This document shows, piece after piece, positions 53,613 through 61,216 of a stretch of DNA of 64,000 bases; the first letter of the stretch is position 1, and each line of letters opens with the position of its first letter. A program made the position numbers and the translations under genes. Origin of the DNA: Pseudoroseicyclus aestuarii (lineage in GTDB: Bacteria; Pseudomonadota; Alphaproteobacteria; Rhodobacterales; Rhodobacteraceae); NCBI RefSeq assembly GCF_003217255.1, contig NZ_QJTE01000002.1, positions 310,001 through 374,000 of the forward strand, written 5' to 3'. Under the pieces are notes generated by a model, which did not search any database, was not told where the DNA came from, and was given only the letters and a program-made list of their open reading frames with translations.

Positions 53613-54596
53613 TCACTCGCCCTGCATCACCGAAAGGACCTCTTCGCCGCCGATCTCGGCGACCACCTCCTGCGTCACCGGTTCCGTCAGCGCGCCGAAG
53701 GCGGCGGCCTCTTCCTCCGTCAGGGTGATGACGGTCGCGCCCTCGTCGGCCTGAAGCGAGGCGAGGACCTCGTCCGCCTTGGCGTACCAGCCCTCTTCGG
53801 CCGATCGCGACAGCGGCCGGAAGGTGACGGTATCCAGCGCCGCGCGGCCTTCGTCGGGCAGGCCGTCATAGACCGCCTCGTTCATCGCGAGGAAGAAGGA
53901 GACCCGGCCCAGCGGCGCACCGTAGGTGTAGCTGTCGGCCACCTCGTCGAGGCGGAAGTCGGCGACCGCGCTCGATCCGGTGACGATGCCGTCGATCAGC
54001 CCGGTGTCCAGCGCGTTGTACATCTCCGAGGCGGACATCTGCACCGGGATACCGCCGAGCGATTCGATCACCGCCGCCCCGACGGAGCCGGCGACGCGGA
54101 TCTTCAGCCCCTCCACGTCCGCGGGCGTGCGGATGTCGTGGCCCTTCATGATGAAGATGTTCGGCTCGGAGGTCCAAAGCGCGATCGGAAGCGTGTAGGG
54201 AAACTCGTCCCCCAGAAGCCCGGCCTCCCAGGCGTCGTTCAGCGCCTCGGCGCCGGTGCGCCCCTCGGGGATCGCGCCGGGCAGTTCGGAGATCATCGTC
54301 AGGGGAAACTGGCTGGAGGTATAGCCGGGCACGCCCCAGGCGATATCGGCAACGCCCTGCAGCACGCGGATATACTGCTCCAGCGGGCCGGCGCCCAGCT
54401 CTCCGCCGGGGTAGGTGCGGATCGTCACGTCGCCGCCGGCGGCGGCCTCGGTCAGGGGATCGACGACCGCGGCGGTGATCGTATGCACCGGTGGCACCCA
54501 GTGGGCGAGCTTCAGCTCGGCCTGCGCCTGGGCGAGGGCAGGGACGAAAGCGAGGGCGGCGGCCACGGCGAGGCGGGCTCTGCGCTGGTGGATCAT
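53613..54596 (-). CDS. TRAP transporter solute-binding protein, DctP type
   Basis: A 327-residue periplasmic receptor. Signal peptide 1-25 ('LAVAAALAFVPALAQAQA'). The mature part has 'ELKLAHWVPPVHTI', 'YPGGELG', 'LQGVADIAWGVPGYTSSQFP', 'LKIRVAGSVGAAVIESLGGIPVQM' (the conserved Arg binds a carboxylate in most TRAP receptors) and 'EMYNALDTGLIDGIVTGSSAV'. The ligand is probably an organic acid but cannot be named. First gene of dctPQM. Confidence 0.93.
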   Translation of the reverse strand: MIHQRRARLAVAAALAFVPALAQAQAELKLAHWVPPVHTITAAVVDPLTEAAAGGDVTIRTYPGGELGAGPLEQYIRVLQGVADIAWGVPGYTSSQFPLTMISELPGAIPEGRTGAEALNDAWEAGLLGDEFPYTLPIALWTSEPNIFIMKGHDIRTPADVEGLKIRVAGSVGAAVIESLGGIPVQMSASEMYNALDTGLIDGIVTGSSAVADFRLDEVADSYTYGAPLGRVSFFLAMNEAVYDGLPDEGRAALDTVTFRPLSRSAEEGWYAKADEVLASLQADEGATVITLTEEEAAAFGALTEPVTQEVVAEIGGEEVLSVMQGE

Positions 54597-54673
54597 CGTG
54601 CGGTCTCTCGTGTCGGTGACGGCTTCGAGGTGCAGCCTTAGCGTGCCTGCCCCCGAAGGTCCCCCGCCGAAAT

Positions 54674-54692
54674 CCTCATGTTAACTATGAGG
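54674..54692. other. Inverted repeat upstream of dctP
   Basis: CCTCATGTTAACTATGAGG, 6-bp arms around an AT-rich centre, lies 78 bp before dctP and 17 bp after the fliI stop. It could be an operator for the transporter, a weak fliI terminator, or chance. Confidence 0.35.
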
Positions 54693-54708
54693 AGGGGCCG
54701 CGCACCGG

Positions 54709-56049
54709 TCAGTCCTTGCGCCGGGCCGGAGCGCGGGCCTGCGCAAGGACCTGCCGCAGGACGGTGAAGGACGAGGAGATCGCCGGATCGCCCTTGCGCG
54801 CCAGAAAGGCGTCCAAGGCGCCATGGCAGGTGATGGCGGCATCCACAGCCGGGTCCGAGCCGGCGGTATAGAGACCGGCCTGGATCATCAGCTCGGCCCG
54901 CGCATAGGCGCCAAGGTGGCCCCGCGCCTCGCCGATCAGCTGGTTTTCCGCCGCTGTCGCCGCCGCCGGAAGCGAGCGCGAGACCGAGCGCAGCAGGTCC
55001 ACCGCCGGAAAGCGCCCCCGCTCGGCGATGGCGCGGTCCATCACGACATGGCCGTCGAGCACGCCGCGCAGCCAGTCTGCCACCGGCTCGTCCATGTCGC
55101 TGCCCGCGACGAGGACCGAGTAGATCGCCGTGATGTCGCCCTGACCCTCGGTGCCGGGACCGGCCCTTTCGCACAGCGCGGCGATGGCCGGCGCGGTCGA
55201 GGCAGGAAAGCCGCGCAGGGCCGCGGGCTCGCCCGCCGCGGCAGCGACCTCGCGATGCGCCTCGGCAAAGCGGGTGACGCTGTCGATCAGCAGCAGCACC
55301 TGCCGCCCCTCGTCGCGGAAATGTTCGGCCACCGCCGTCGCCGCCAGCGCGCAGCGGCGCCGCGTCTGCGGCGCGCGGTCCGACGTCGCGGCGACGACGA
55401 CCGCGCGGGCCATGCCCTCGGGGCCCAGAACCTCCTGCACGAAGTGCCGCAGCTCGCGCCCCCGCTCGCCCACGAGGCCGATGACGATGACGTCCGCCCC
55501 GACGCCGCGCGCCAGATCGGCCAGCAGCGTCGACTTGCCCACGCCCGAGCCGGCGAAAAGGCCGATGCGCTGGCCCTGGACCAGCGGCAGCAGCGTGTTG
55601 AAGACGGCCAGCCCGGTCGACAGGCGGCTGCCCATGGGCCGTCGCGCCTGCGGCGGCGGCGGCGCGGCCTGAAGGCGCCGGGGCCTTGCGCCGGGCAGCA
55701 GCGGCAGGCCATCCAGCGGCGCCCCGTCGGGATCGACCACGCGCCCGATCCAGCTGTCGTCGGGGGCGAAGACCGGCGCGGGCTCCATCTGCACCAGATC
55801 GCCAAGCGTCACCCCCTCGGCCGATCCCTCGGGCAGAAGCTGCACCCGCCCCTCGGCGATGCGCACGACCTCGGCGGCGATGCGCCCGGCGCCGTGGCGG
55901 ATTGTCACCCGCGACCCCAGCCGCGCCATCGGCAACAGCCCCTCGGCCTCGATCACGGCGCCGGCGGCGCCGGTCACCCGCCCCGCCGGCCGCTCGGCCC
56001 CCGCGCGTTCGATCGCGGCGATGACGCGTCCGATCAGCTCGTCGTCCAT
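54709..56049 (-). CDS. fliI: Flagellum-specific ATPase FliI
   Basis: A 446-residue F1-beta-like ATPase of the type III export apparatus. Walker A 'FAGSGVGKST' (about 165-174), Walker B region 'QVLLLIDSVTRFAEA', 'ERGRELRHFVQEVLG', 'RAVVVAATSDRAPQTRRRCALAATAVAEHFRDEG', seen in pieces, and 'AIYSVLVAGSDMDEPVAD', where 'DEPVAD' is FliI/T3SS specific. Divergent from flgB, with two CtrA-like sites in the 111-bp gap. Confidence 0.95.
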   Translation of the reverse strand: MDDELIGRVIAAIERAGAERPAGRVTGAAGAVIEAEGLLPMARLGSRVTIRHGAGRIAAEVVRIAEGRVQLLPEGSAEGVTLGDLVQMEPAPVFAPDDSWIGRVVDPDGAPLDGLPLLPGARPRRLQAAPPPPQARRPMGSRLSTGLAVFNTLLPLVQGQRIGLFAGSGVGKSTLLADLARGVGADVIVIGLVGERGRELRHFVQEVLGPEGMARAVVVAATSDRAPQTRRRCALAATAVAEHFRDEGRQVLLLIDSVTRFAEAHREVAAAAGEPAALRGFPASTAPAIAALCERAGPGTEGQGDITAIYSVLVAGSDMDEPVADWLRGVLDGHVVMDRAIAERGRFPAVDLLRSVSRSLPAAATAAENQLIGEARGHLGAYARAELMIQAGLYTAGSDPAVDAAITCHGALDAFLARKGDPAISSSFTVLRQVLAQARAPARRKD

Positions 56050-56095
56050 CTTCGGCCTCCTGCCTCTCCGTTGCGGCGGCTGCGCCCCTGGCTTG

Positions 56096-56110
56096 CGAAC
56101 CCGTTCTTAA
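56096..56110 (-). promoter_or_regulatory. CtrA-like site facing fliI
   Basis: Read on the minus strand, TTAA-N7-TTCG, 47 bp upstream of the fliI start. First half perfect; second half matches TT only. Confidence 0.35.
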
Positions 56111-56120
56111 AGAATCGGCC

Positions 56121-56135
56121 TTAAGGCTGGGTTGA
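56121..56135 (+). promoter_or_regulatory. CtrA-like site facing flgB
   Basis: TTAA-N7-TTGA, 25 bp upstream of the flgB GTG. Seven of eight half-site bases match the TTAA-N7-TTAA CtrA consensus, in the promoter region of the rod operon. Confidence 0.45.
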
Positions 56136-56160
56136 GGCAGGAAGCCGAGGGAGAAGCCCC

Positions 56161-56541
56161 GTGTATCAGTCGCTCGACATGTTCAGCACCTCCATGGCGA
56201 TGGCGCGCCATGCCGGTGCGCGGCAGGCCGTCTCCTCGGCCAATGTCGCCAATGCCGACACGCCCGGATTTCGCGCGCAGGCGCTGCCCGGCTTTGCCGA
56301 GGCCTACGACAGTCCGGTCGGCCGGCTTGGCCTGCGCCAGACCCGGGCGGAGCATCTGGGCATCGGCCAGGGTCACCTCGCGCTCAAGGTCGCCGATGCC
56401 GGCGGCGAGGCCGCGCCCAACGGCAATACCGTCTCTCTCGAGACCGAGATGCTGACCGGCGCCGAGATCCGCTCCGAGCACAATCGCGCCCTCGCCATCT
56501 ATCGCCATGCCATCGGCCTGATCCGTACCAGTCTGGGGTAA
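56161..56541 (+). CDS. flgB: Flagellar proximal rod protein
   Basis: 126 residues, flagellar rod family: 'MARHAGARQAVSSANVANADTPGFRAQAL' around residues 14-42 contains the rod N-terminal ANxxTPGF motif, and the C-terminus 'SEHNRALAIYRHAIGLIRTSLG' forms the partner helix. GTG start with GAGGGAG upstream. First gene of a nine-gene plus-strand operon through fliL; 3 bp before flgC. Confidence 0.93.
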   Translation: MYQSLDMFSTSMAMARHAGARQAVSSANVANADTPGFRAQALPGFAEAYDSPVGRLGLRQTRAEHLGIGQGHLALKVADAGGEAAPNGNTVSLETEMLTGAEIRSEHNRALAIYRHAIGLIRTSLG

Positions 56542-56544
56542 ACG

Positions 56545-56937
56545 ATGACCGATTTTTCCAATGCCATGTCCGTCGCGGCCAGCGGGATGCGCGCCCAGTC
56601 GGGCCGCATGCGCTTCATCTCCGAGAACATCGCGAACGCCGACACGCCCGGCTATCACCGCAAGACCACGACCTTCGAGCAGGAGGTGTCGCGCGCGGCG
56701 CCCGAGGGTGCCGTCAGCCTTGGCCGCCTGCGCCTCGACCAGACGGAGCTGGACCGGATCTACGACCCCGCCCACCCGATGGCGGACGGCAGCGGCCACT
56801 ACGACGGCTCCAACGTCGATCTGCTGGTCGAGATCGCGGACAGCCGCGAGGCCTCGCGCAGCTACGAGGCCAATCTCAAGATGTTCGACCAGGTGCGCCA
56901 GATGAGCGCCTCTCTTCTCGAAATCCTTCGCAAGTAA
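56545..56937 (+). CDS. flgC: Flagellar rod protein
   Basis: 130 residues. The N-terminus 'NAMSVAASGMRAQSGRMRFISENIANADTPGYHRKT' has the rod motif ANADTPGY; 'DPAHPMADGSGHYDGSNVDLLVEIADSREASRSYEANLKMFD' is the FlgC C-terminal pattern (both read in pieces). Secreted through the export apparatus; no cleaved signal peptide. Confidence 0.95.
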   Translation: MTDFSNAMSVAASGMRAQSGRMRFISENIANADTPGYHRKTTTFEQEVSRAAPEGAVSLGRLRLDQTELDRIYDPAHPMADGSGHYDGSNVDLLVEIADSREASRSYEANLKMFDQVRQMSASLLEILRK

Positions 56938-56967
56938 CGCAGCCCTTTTTTCGTCAGGAGGACCAGG

Positions 56968-57264
56968 ATGGAACTCGGATCTCTCGTCGCCCAGGCCTAC
57001 CGCGGCACTCGGCAGAGCGTCTCGGCCGAGATGCCGCAGCCCCCGCGGGACGAGGCCGCGAACCCGGCCGGCGCCGCCGCGGCCGAATTCGTGCGCACCC
57101 TGCGCGAAAGCGATGCCACCGCGATGCAGTCGATGACCGGCAGCGGCGATCCGCATGCGCTGGTGCAGGCCCTGTCGCAGGCGGAACTGGCCGTCGAGAC
57201 GGTCGTGACCCTCCGCAACAAGGTCGTCGAAGCCTACCAGGAAATCCTCAGGATGCCGGTCTGA
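56968..57264 (+). CDS. fliE: Flagellar hook-basal body complex protein FliE
   Basis: 98 residues; C-terminal half 'DPHALVQALSQAELAVETVVTLRNKVVEAYQEILRMPV' matches FliE, the adapter between MS ring and rod. AGGAGGA (56956-56962) is a very strong ribosome site. The stop overlaps the fliQ ATG by 1 nt. Confidence 0.93.
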   Translation: MELGSLVAQAYRGTRQSVSAEMPQPPRDEAANPAGAAAAEFVRTLRESDATAMQSMTGSGDPHALVQALSQAELAVETVVTLRNKVVEAYQEILRMPV

Positions 57265-57533
57265 TGCTGAGCGAGAGCGAATTCTACGACGTGCTGCGTC
57301 AGGGCCTCTGGGTGGCTGTGGTCATCTCGATCCCGGTGCTGGCCGTGGCGCTGGGCGTCGGCCTGATCATCGGCCTATTCCAGGCGCTGACCTCGATCCA
57401 GGAGGCGACGCTGACCTTCGTGCCGAAGCTGGCGGCGATCGCCGCGGTCTACTGGGTGACCATGGGTTTCATGACCGAAAGCCTCGTGTCCTACTTCCAG
57501 GACACGCTGCTGCCGCGGATCGCGGGGGTCTAG
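57264..57533 (+). CDS. fliQ: Flagellar export gate protein FliQ
   Basis: 89 residues with two membrane helices; 'GLIIGLFQALTSIQEATLTFVPKLAA' between them is the FliQ/SctS signature. Part of the FliPQR export gate. Starts on the fliE stop codon (TGATG), ends 4 bp before flgF. fliP is not in this window, while fliR is. Confidence 0.96.
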   Translation: MLSESEFYDVLRQGLWVAVVISIPVLAVALGVGLIIGLFQALTSIQEATLTFVPKLAAIAAVYWVTMGFMTESLVSYFQDTLLPRIAGV

Positions 57534-57537
57534 GCGC

Positions 57538-58254
57538 ATGGAGAACAGCACCTACGCCACGCTCACGCGCCAGTCCGGCCTGCAGGCCCAGATGCGGGTC
57601 CTTGCCAACAACATCGCCAATGCCGGCACCACCGGCTACCGCGCCGAGGGGGTGATCTTCTCGGAATACGTCGCGCGGCTGGGCGATGACGCGCCCTCAC
57701 TGTCGATGGCCGCCGCCCGCGTGCGCCAGACCGATACCTCGCAGGGCGCGCTGACGCAGACGGATGGCGCCTTCGACCTGGCGATCGAGGGCGAGGGGTT
57801 CTTCGCTATCGAGACGCCCGAGGGGCAGCGCCTGACCCGGGCCGGCAACTTCGGCCCCAACGAGAACGGCGATCTGGTGACGCCCGACGGCTACCCGGTG
57901 CTCGACGCCGGCGGCGCGCCGCTTTTCGTCCCGCAGGGGCAGGGGCCTGTCGGCATCGGCGCCGACGGCACTGTCTCGGTCGAGGGGCGCCCGGTGGGGC
58001 AGGTGGGGGTGTTCCGCCCGCTCGACCCCTTGGCGGTGACCCGCGGCAGCGGCGTGATGTTCGACGCCGGCGGCGCGGTCGAGGCGGTGCCCGACCCCGC
58101 CGTGCTCCAAGGGTACCTCGAGGAATCGAACGTCGATCCGGTGGTCGAGGTCGCCCGCATGATCGAGGTCCAGCGCGCCTACGAGCTGGGCCAGGGCTTT
58201 CTCGACAAGGAAGACGAGCGGATCCGCAGCCTGATCCGCGCCGTCAGCAAGTAA
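57538..58254 (+). CDS. flgF: Flagellar proximal rod protein FlgF
   Basis: 238 residues; N-terminal rod motif 'VLANNIANAGTTGYRAEGVIFSEYVA', central 'GAFDLAIEGEGFFAIETPEG' and C-terminal 'EESNVDPVVEVARMIEVQRAYELGQGFLDKEDERI'. Shorter than flgG and lacking the exact FlgG C-terminus, which distinguishes the two. 12 bp before flgG. Confidence 0.93.
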   Translation: MENSTYATLTRQSGLQAQMRVLANNIANAGTTGYRAEGVIFSEYVARLGDDAPSLSMAAARVRQTDTSQGALTQTDGAFDLAIEGEGFFAIETPEGQRLTRAGNFGPNENGDLVTPDGYPVLDAGGAPLFVPQGQGPVGIGADGTVSVEGRPVGQVGVFRPLDPLAVTRGSGVMFDAGGAVEAVPDPAVLQGYLEESNVDPVVEVARMIEVQRAYELGQGFLDKEDERIRSLIRAVSK

Positions 58255-58266
58255 AGGAGACCGCCG

Positions 58267-59052
58267 ATGCGTGCCCTTCAGATCGCCGCCGCCGGCATGA
58301 CCGCGCAGCAGACCCGGGTCGAGGTCATTTCCAACAACCTCGCCAACATGAGCACCACGGGCTACAACGCCCGCCGCGCCGAATTCGCCGACCTGCACTA
58401 CCAGCAGGTGGCGCGGCCCGGCACGATCAACGCCTCTGACGGCACGGTCCTGCCGACCGGCGTGCAGCTGGGCCTCGGCGTGCGGCCGACGGCGGTCTCC
58501 GTGATGCTGTCGCAGGGCACGCTGGCGCAGACGGGGGGCAACCTCGATGTCGCGATCGAGGGCGAGGGCTACCTCGAGGTGACGCTGCCCAGTGGGCAGC
58601 CGGCCTATACCCGCGACGGCGCGCTGAAGCTGTCCGCCGACGGGTTGATCGTGACCTCCGACGGCTATGCCGTGGCGCCCGACATCACCATGCCCGCCGA
58701 TGCGCGCGACATCTCGATCAATGCCGAGGGCGAGGTCTATGCCTACTTCACCGACAGGGTAGAGCCGGAGCTGCTGGGCCAGTTCAGCATGGCCGGCTTC
58801 ACCAATGCCAAGGGGCTCGAGGCGATCGGCTCGAACCTCTTCGTCGAAAGCCCCGCCTCCGGCCCCTCGCTGGTGACGACGCCGGGGCAGGACGGGCTGG
58901 GGACGCTGCGGCAGGGCTACCTCGAGGACAGCTCCGTCGATGCGGTCAAGGAGGTGACCGAGCTGATCCAGGCCCAGCGCGGCTACGAGCTGAACTCCAA
59001 GGTCATCACCGCCGCCGACCAGATGCTGGGCGCGATGGTGCAGATCCGATGA
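58267..59052 (+). CDS. flgG: Flagellar distal rod protein FlgG
   Basis: A 261-residue FlgG: 'MRALQIAAAGMTAQQTRVEVISNNLANMSTTGYNARRAEF' at the N-terminus (in pieces), 'GNLDVAIEGEGYLEVTLPSG', and the typical end 'LEDSSVDAVKEVTELIQAQRGYELNSKVI...ADQMLG'. AAGGAGA precedes the ATG. Overlaps flgA by 4 nt. Confidence 0.96.
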   Translation: MRALQIAAAGMTAQQTRVEVISNNLANMSTTGYNARRAEFADLHYQQVARPGTINASDGTVLPTGVQLGLGVRPTAVSVMLSQGTLAQTGGNLDVAIEGEGYLEVTLPSGQPAYTRDGALKLSADGLIVTSDGYAVAPDITMPADARDISINAEGEVYAYFTDRVEPELLGQFSMAGFTNAKGLEAIGSNLFVESPASGPSLVTTPGQDGLGTLRQGYLEDSSVDAVKEVTELIQAQRGYELNSKVITAADQMLGAMVQIR

Positions 59053-59465
59053 TCCGCCGGGCGCTCCTGGCCTGCCTCTGCGCCGGGCCTGCCATGGCCG
59101 ATACGCTGGTTGCCGCGCGCACGATCCCGGCCGGGCAGGTCATCGCCGAAGGCGACCTGCTCCTGCGCGGGCAGGAGGTGCCCGGTGCCCTCACCGACAA
59201 GGCCTCGGCCGTGGGGCAGGAGGCGCGCGTCGCGCTTTACGCCGGGCGGCCGATCCGCGCTGGCGATCTCGGCGCCCCTGCCGTGGTGGAGCGCAACGAG
59301 ACCCTGCCGCTGATCTACGAGAACGGCGCGATCACCATCACCACCGAGGGGCGGGCGCTGGATCGCGCCGGCCTCGGCGACATGCTCGACGTGATGAACA
59401 TCTCGTCGCGCACGACGGTCCGCGCCCGGATCGGCCCCGACGGCGGGGCCTATGTCACGCCGTGA
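59049..59465 (+). CDS. flgA: Flagellar P-ring assembly chaperone FlgA
   Basis: 138 residues, short signal peptide (1-15, 'ALLACLCAGPAMA'). The SAF domain is visible: 'TLVAARTIPAGQVIAEGDLLL', then 'GQEARVALYAGRPIRAGDL' and 'RNETLPLIYENGAITITTEGRALDRAGLGD'. It is a periplasmic helper for P-ring (FlgI) assembly; flgI itself is not in the window. Starts inside the flgG stop (ATGA). Confidence 0.92.
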   Translation: MIRRALLACLCAGPAMADTLVAARTIPAGQVIAEGDLLLRGQEVPGALTDKASAVGQEARVALYAGRPIRAGDLGAPAVVERNETLPLIYENGAITITTEGRALDRAGLGDMLDVMNISSRTTVRARIGPDGGAYVTP

Positions 59466-59493
59466 CCCATTGCCGCACAGAAGGAGCGACAGA

Positions 59494-60225
59494 ATGCGCT
59501 TTCCTGCTCTAGCCCTCGCCCTGGCCGCCCTTGCCGGCTGCGGCAGCGCGCCCATCGGGCGCGAGCCCGACTTCACGCCGCCGCAGGCCGGGGCCGAGGC
59601 GACGGCGATGATGACCTACTCGCTGCCGCAGGAGGTCGCGGTGCCGCCGACGATGATCGGCCCCTCCGTCGCCTCGCTCTGGGACGGGGGGCGCGGCTCG
59701 CTCCTTGGCGACCGGCGGGCGATGCAGCGCGGCGACATCATGACCGTGGTGATCGAGATCGACGATTCGGCCTCCATCTCCAATTCCTCGGACCGCTCGC
59801 GCACGGCCAGCCAGGACATGGGCGTGCCCTCGCTCGTCGGGATCCCGCAGCGCCTGAACGAGCGTCTGCCCGAGGGGGCCACCCTCGACGCTGCTGTCGG
59901 GCTGAACTCCAACAGCAGCTTCGCCGGCGACGGCTCCGTCCGCCGCAACGAGCAGCTGGAGCTGCGGGTGGCCGCAACCGTGACCGATGTGCTGCCCAAT
60001 GGCGTGCTGCAGATCGAGGGGCGGCAGGAGGTGCGGGTGAACTTCGAACTGCGCGAGCTGATCGTGACGGGCTACGTCCGGCCCGCCGATATCAGCCGCC
60101 AGAACGAGATCACCTACGATAAGATCGCCTCCGCCCGGATTTCCTACGGCGGGCGCGGCCAGATCAGCGACGTGCAGCAGCCGCGCTACGGGCAGCAAGT
60201 CCTGGAAAACGTCCTGCCGTTCTGA
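59494..60225 (+). CDS. flgH: Flagellar L-ring lipoprotein FlgH
   Basis: 243 residues. Lipobox 'LALAALAGC' with the acylated cysteine near residue 16. FlgH pattern: 'SLWDGGRGSLLGDRRAMQRGDIMTVVIEIDDSASISNSSDR', in pieces, and the C-terminal 'VTGYVRPADISRQNEITYDKIASARISYGGRG'. Outer-membrane L-ring. Start chosen at the ATG at 59494 after AAGGAG; the frame opens upstream at 59452. Confidence 0.95.
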   Translation: MRFPALALALAALAGCGSAPIGREPDFTPPQAGAEATAMMTYSLPQEVAVPPTMIGPSVASLWDGGRGSLLGDRRAMQRGDIMTVVIEIDDSASISNSSDRSRTASQDMGVPSLVGIPQRLNERLPEGATLDAAVGLNSNSSFAGDGSVRRNEQLELRVAATVTDVLPNGVLQIEGRQEVRVNFELRELIVTGYVRPADISRQNEITYDKIASARISYGGRGQISDVQQPRYGQQVLENVLPF

Positions 60226-60236
60226 GAGGTGCGCCG

Positions 60237-60758
60237 ATGATGAAAATCCTGATCCCCCTCGTGCTGCTGCTGGTGGGCACCGGCGGCGGCGTCGGCGCCG
60301 GCCTGATGTTGAAGCCGGCCGAGCCGGAGACCGTCCTGGCCGAGGCGCCCTGTGGGCCGCTTGCCGAAGGGCAGGGCGAGGCGGCGGTGCACGAGGCTGC
60401 GGCGCATGCAGAGGCGGCGGACGACGCCGACTCCACCAAGGCCTATGTCCGGCTGCAGAACCAGTTCATCGTGCCCGTGGTCGACGATGGCCATGTCTCG
60501 GGTCTCGTCGTGTTGTCGCTGAGCGTCGAGGTTCCGGAAAGCGGCAAGGAAGAGGTGCTGATGCGCGAGCCGCGGCTGCGCGATTCCTTCCTGCAGGTGC
60601 TCTTCGACCACGCCAATACCGGCGGCTTCGACGGCACCTTCACCGATACCGCGACGATGCGGGGCCTGCGGCAGGCGCTGACCCTTGCCGCGCAGGAGGC
60701 CGTGGGTCCCCAGGCCTCGAGCGTTCTGATCACCGATCTGGTGCGGCAGGACGTCTGA
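60237..60758 (+). CDS. fliL: Flagellar basal body protein FliL
   Basis: 173 residues: one N-terminal membrane helix ('ILIPLVLLLVGTGGGVGAGLML'), an Ala/Glu-rich linker (about 40-65), then a periplasmic FliL domain ('YVRLQNQFIVPVVDDGHVSGLVVLSLSVEV', 'EPRLRDSFLQVLFDHANTGGF'). FliL supports stator function. Last gene of the flgB operon. Confidence 0.9.
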   Translation: MMKILIPLVLLLVGTGGGVGAGLMLKPAEPETVLAEAPCGPLAEGQGEAAVHEAAAHAEAADDADSTKAYVRLQNQFIVPVVDDGHVSGLVVLSLSVEVPESGKEEVLMREPRLRDSFLQVLFDHANTGGFDGTFTDTATMRGLRQALTLAAQEAVGPQASSVLITDLVRQDV

Positions 60759-60829
60759 GGCGCGGCGGCGGCCCTGCCGCTGCCAGCCAGCCTTGGCCCA
60801 CTGTGCCGCGCCGGCAAGGCGGCGCGGGC

Positions 60830-61216
60830 CTAGCGATCCTCTTTCCGCTGCGCGGCCTGCCGCCTTGCGCGGGCCTCGGCCTCAAAGAGATCCTTTGCAG
60901 CCTCGCGCCGCCCGAAGGCTTTGCGCAGCTCGGTCTCCTGGCCAGCGATCTCGGCCCGCAGGCGCGCGCGCTCCATGTTCAGGCTGGTGCGGCGCGTGTC
61001 GATCCAGTGCTGCCAGCGTTGATCGGCGCCCGCGCGATGCGCAAGGTCGTCGGCCCGCACCTCCAGCGCCCGCTCCCGTAGCTGCTCTGACAAGGTCTCG
61101 AGGGCTTGGCCGATCTCGGCATCGCGCCGGCGCAGCGCCGCCATGCGGCCCTGGGCCGCGTCGAAGACGGCGCCGGTCAATCGCCTCAGGGCGGCAAGAT
61201 CATCGGCGCGGCTCAT
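60830..61216 (-). CDS. Coiled-coil protein after flhB, possibly FliJ-like
   Basis: 128 residues, almost all helical and highly charged, with Arg/Glu/Ala heptads ('LRERALEVRADDLAHRAGAD', 'RLRAEIAGQETELRKAFGRREAAKDLFEAEARARRQ' in parts). No family is certain. The size, coiled-coil character and place in a flagellar export operon suggest an FliJ-like export factor. Start at the ATG at 61216 overlapping the flhB stop; the open frame runs on to 61456 within flhB. Confidence 0.6.
   Translation of the reverse strand: MSRADDLAALRRLTGAVFDAAQGRMAALRRRDAEIGQALETLSEQLRERALEVRADDLAHRAGADQRWQHWIDTRRTSLNMERARLRAEIAGQETELRKAFGRREAAKDLFEAEARARRQAAQRKEDR

Noticed and set aside
60806-60827. Hairpin CCGCGCC/GGCGCGG between fliL and the coiled-coil gene
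   Set aside because: Seven-bp stem with an 8-nt loop and no T-run in either direction; not distinguishable from background GC-rich pairing.
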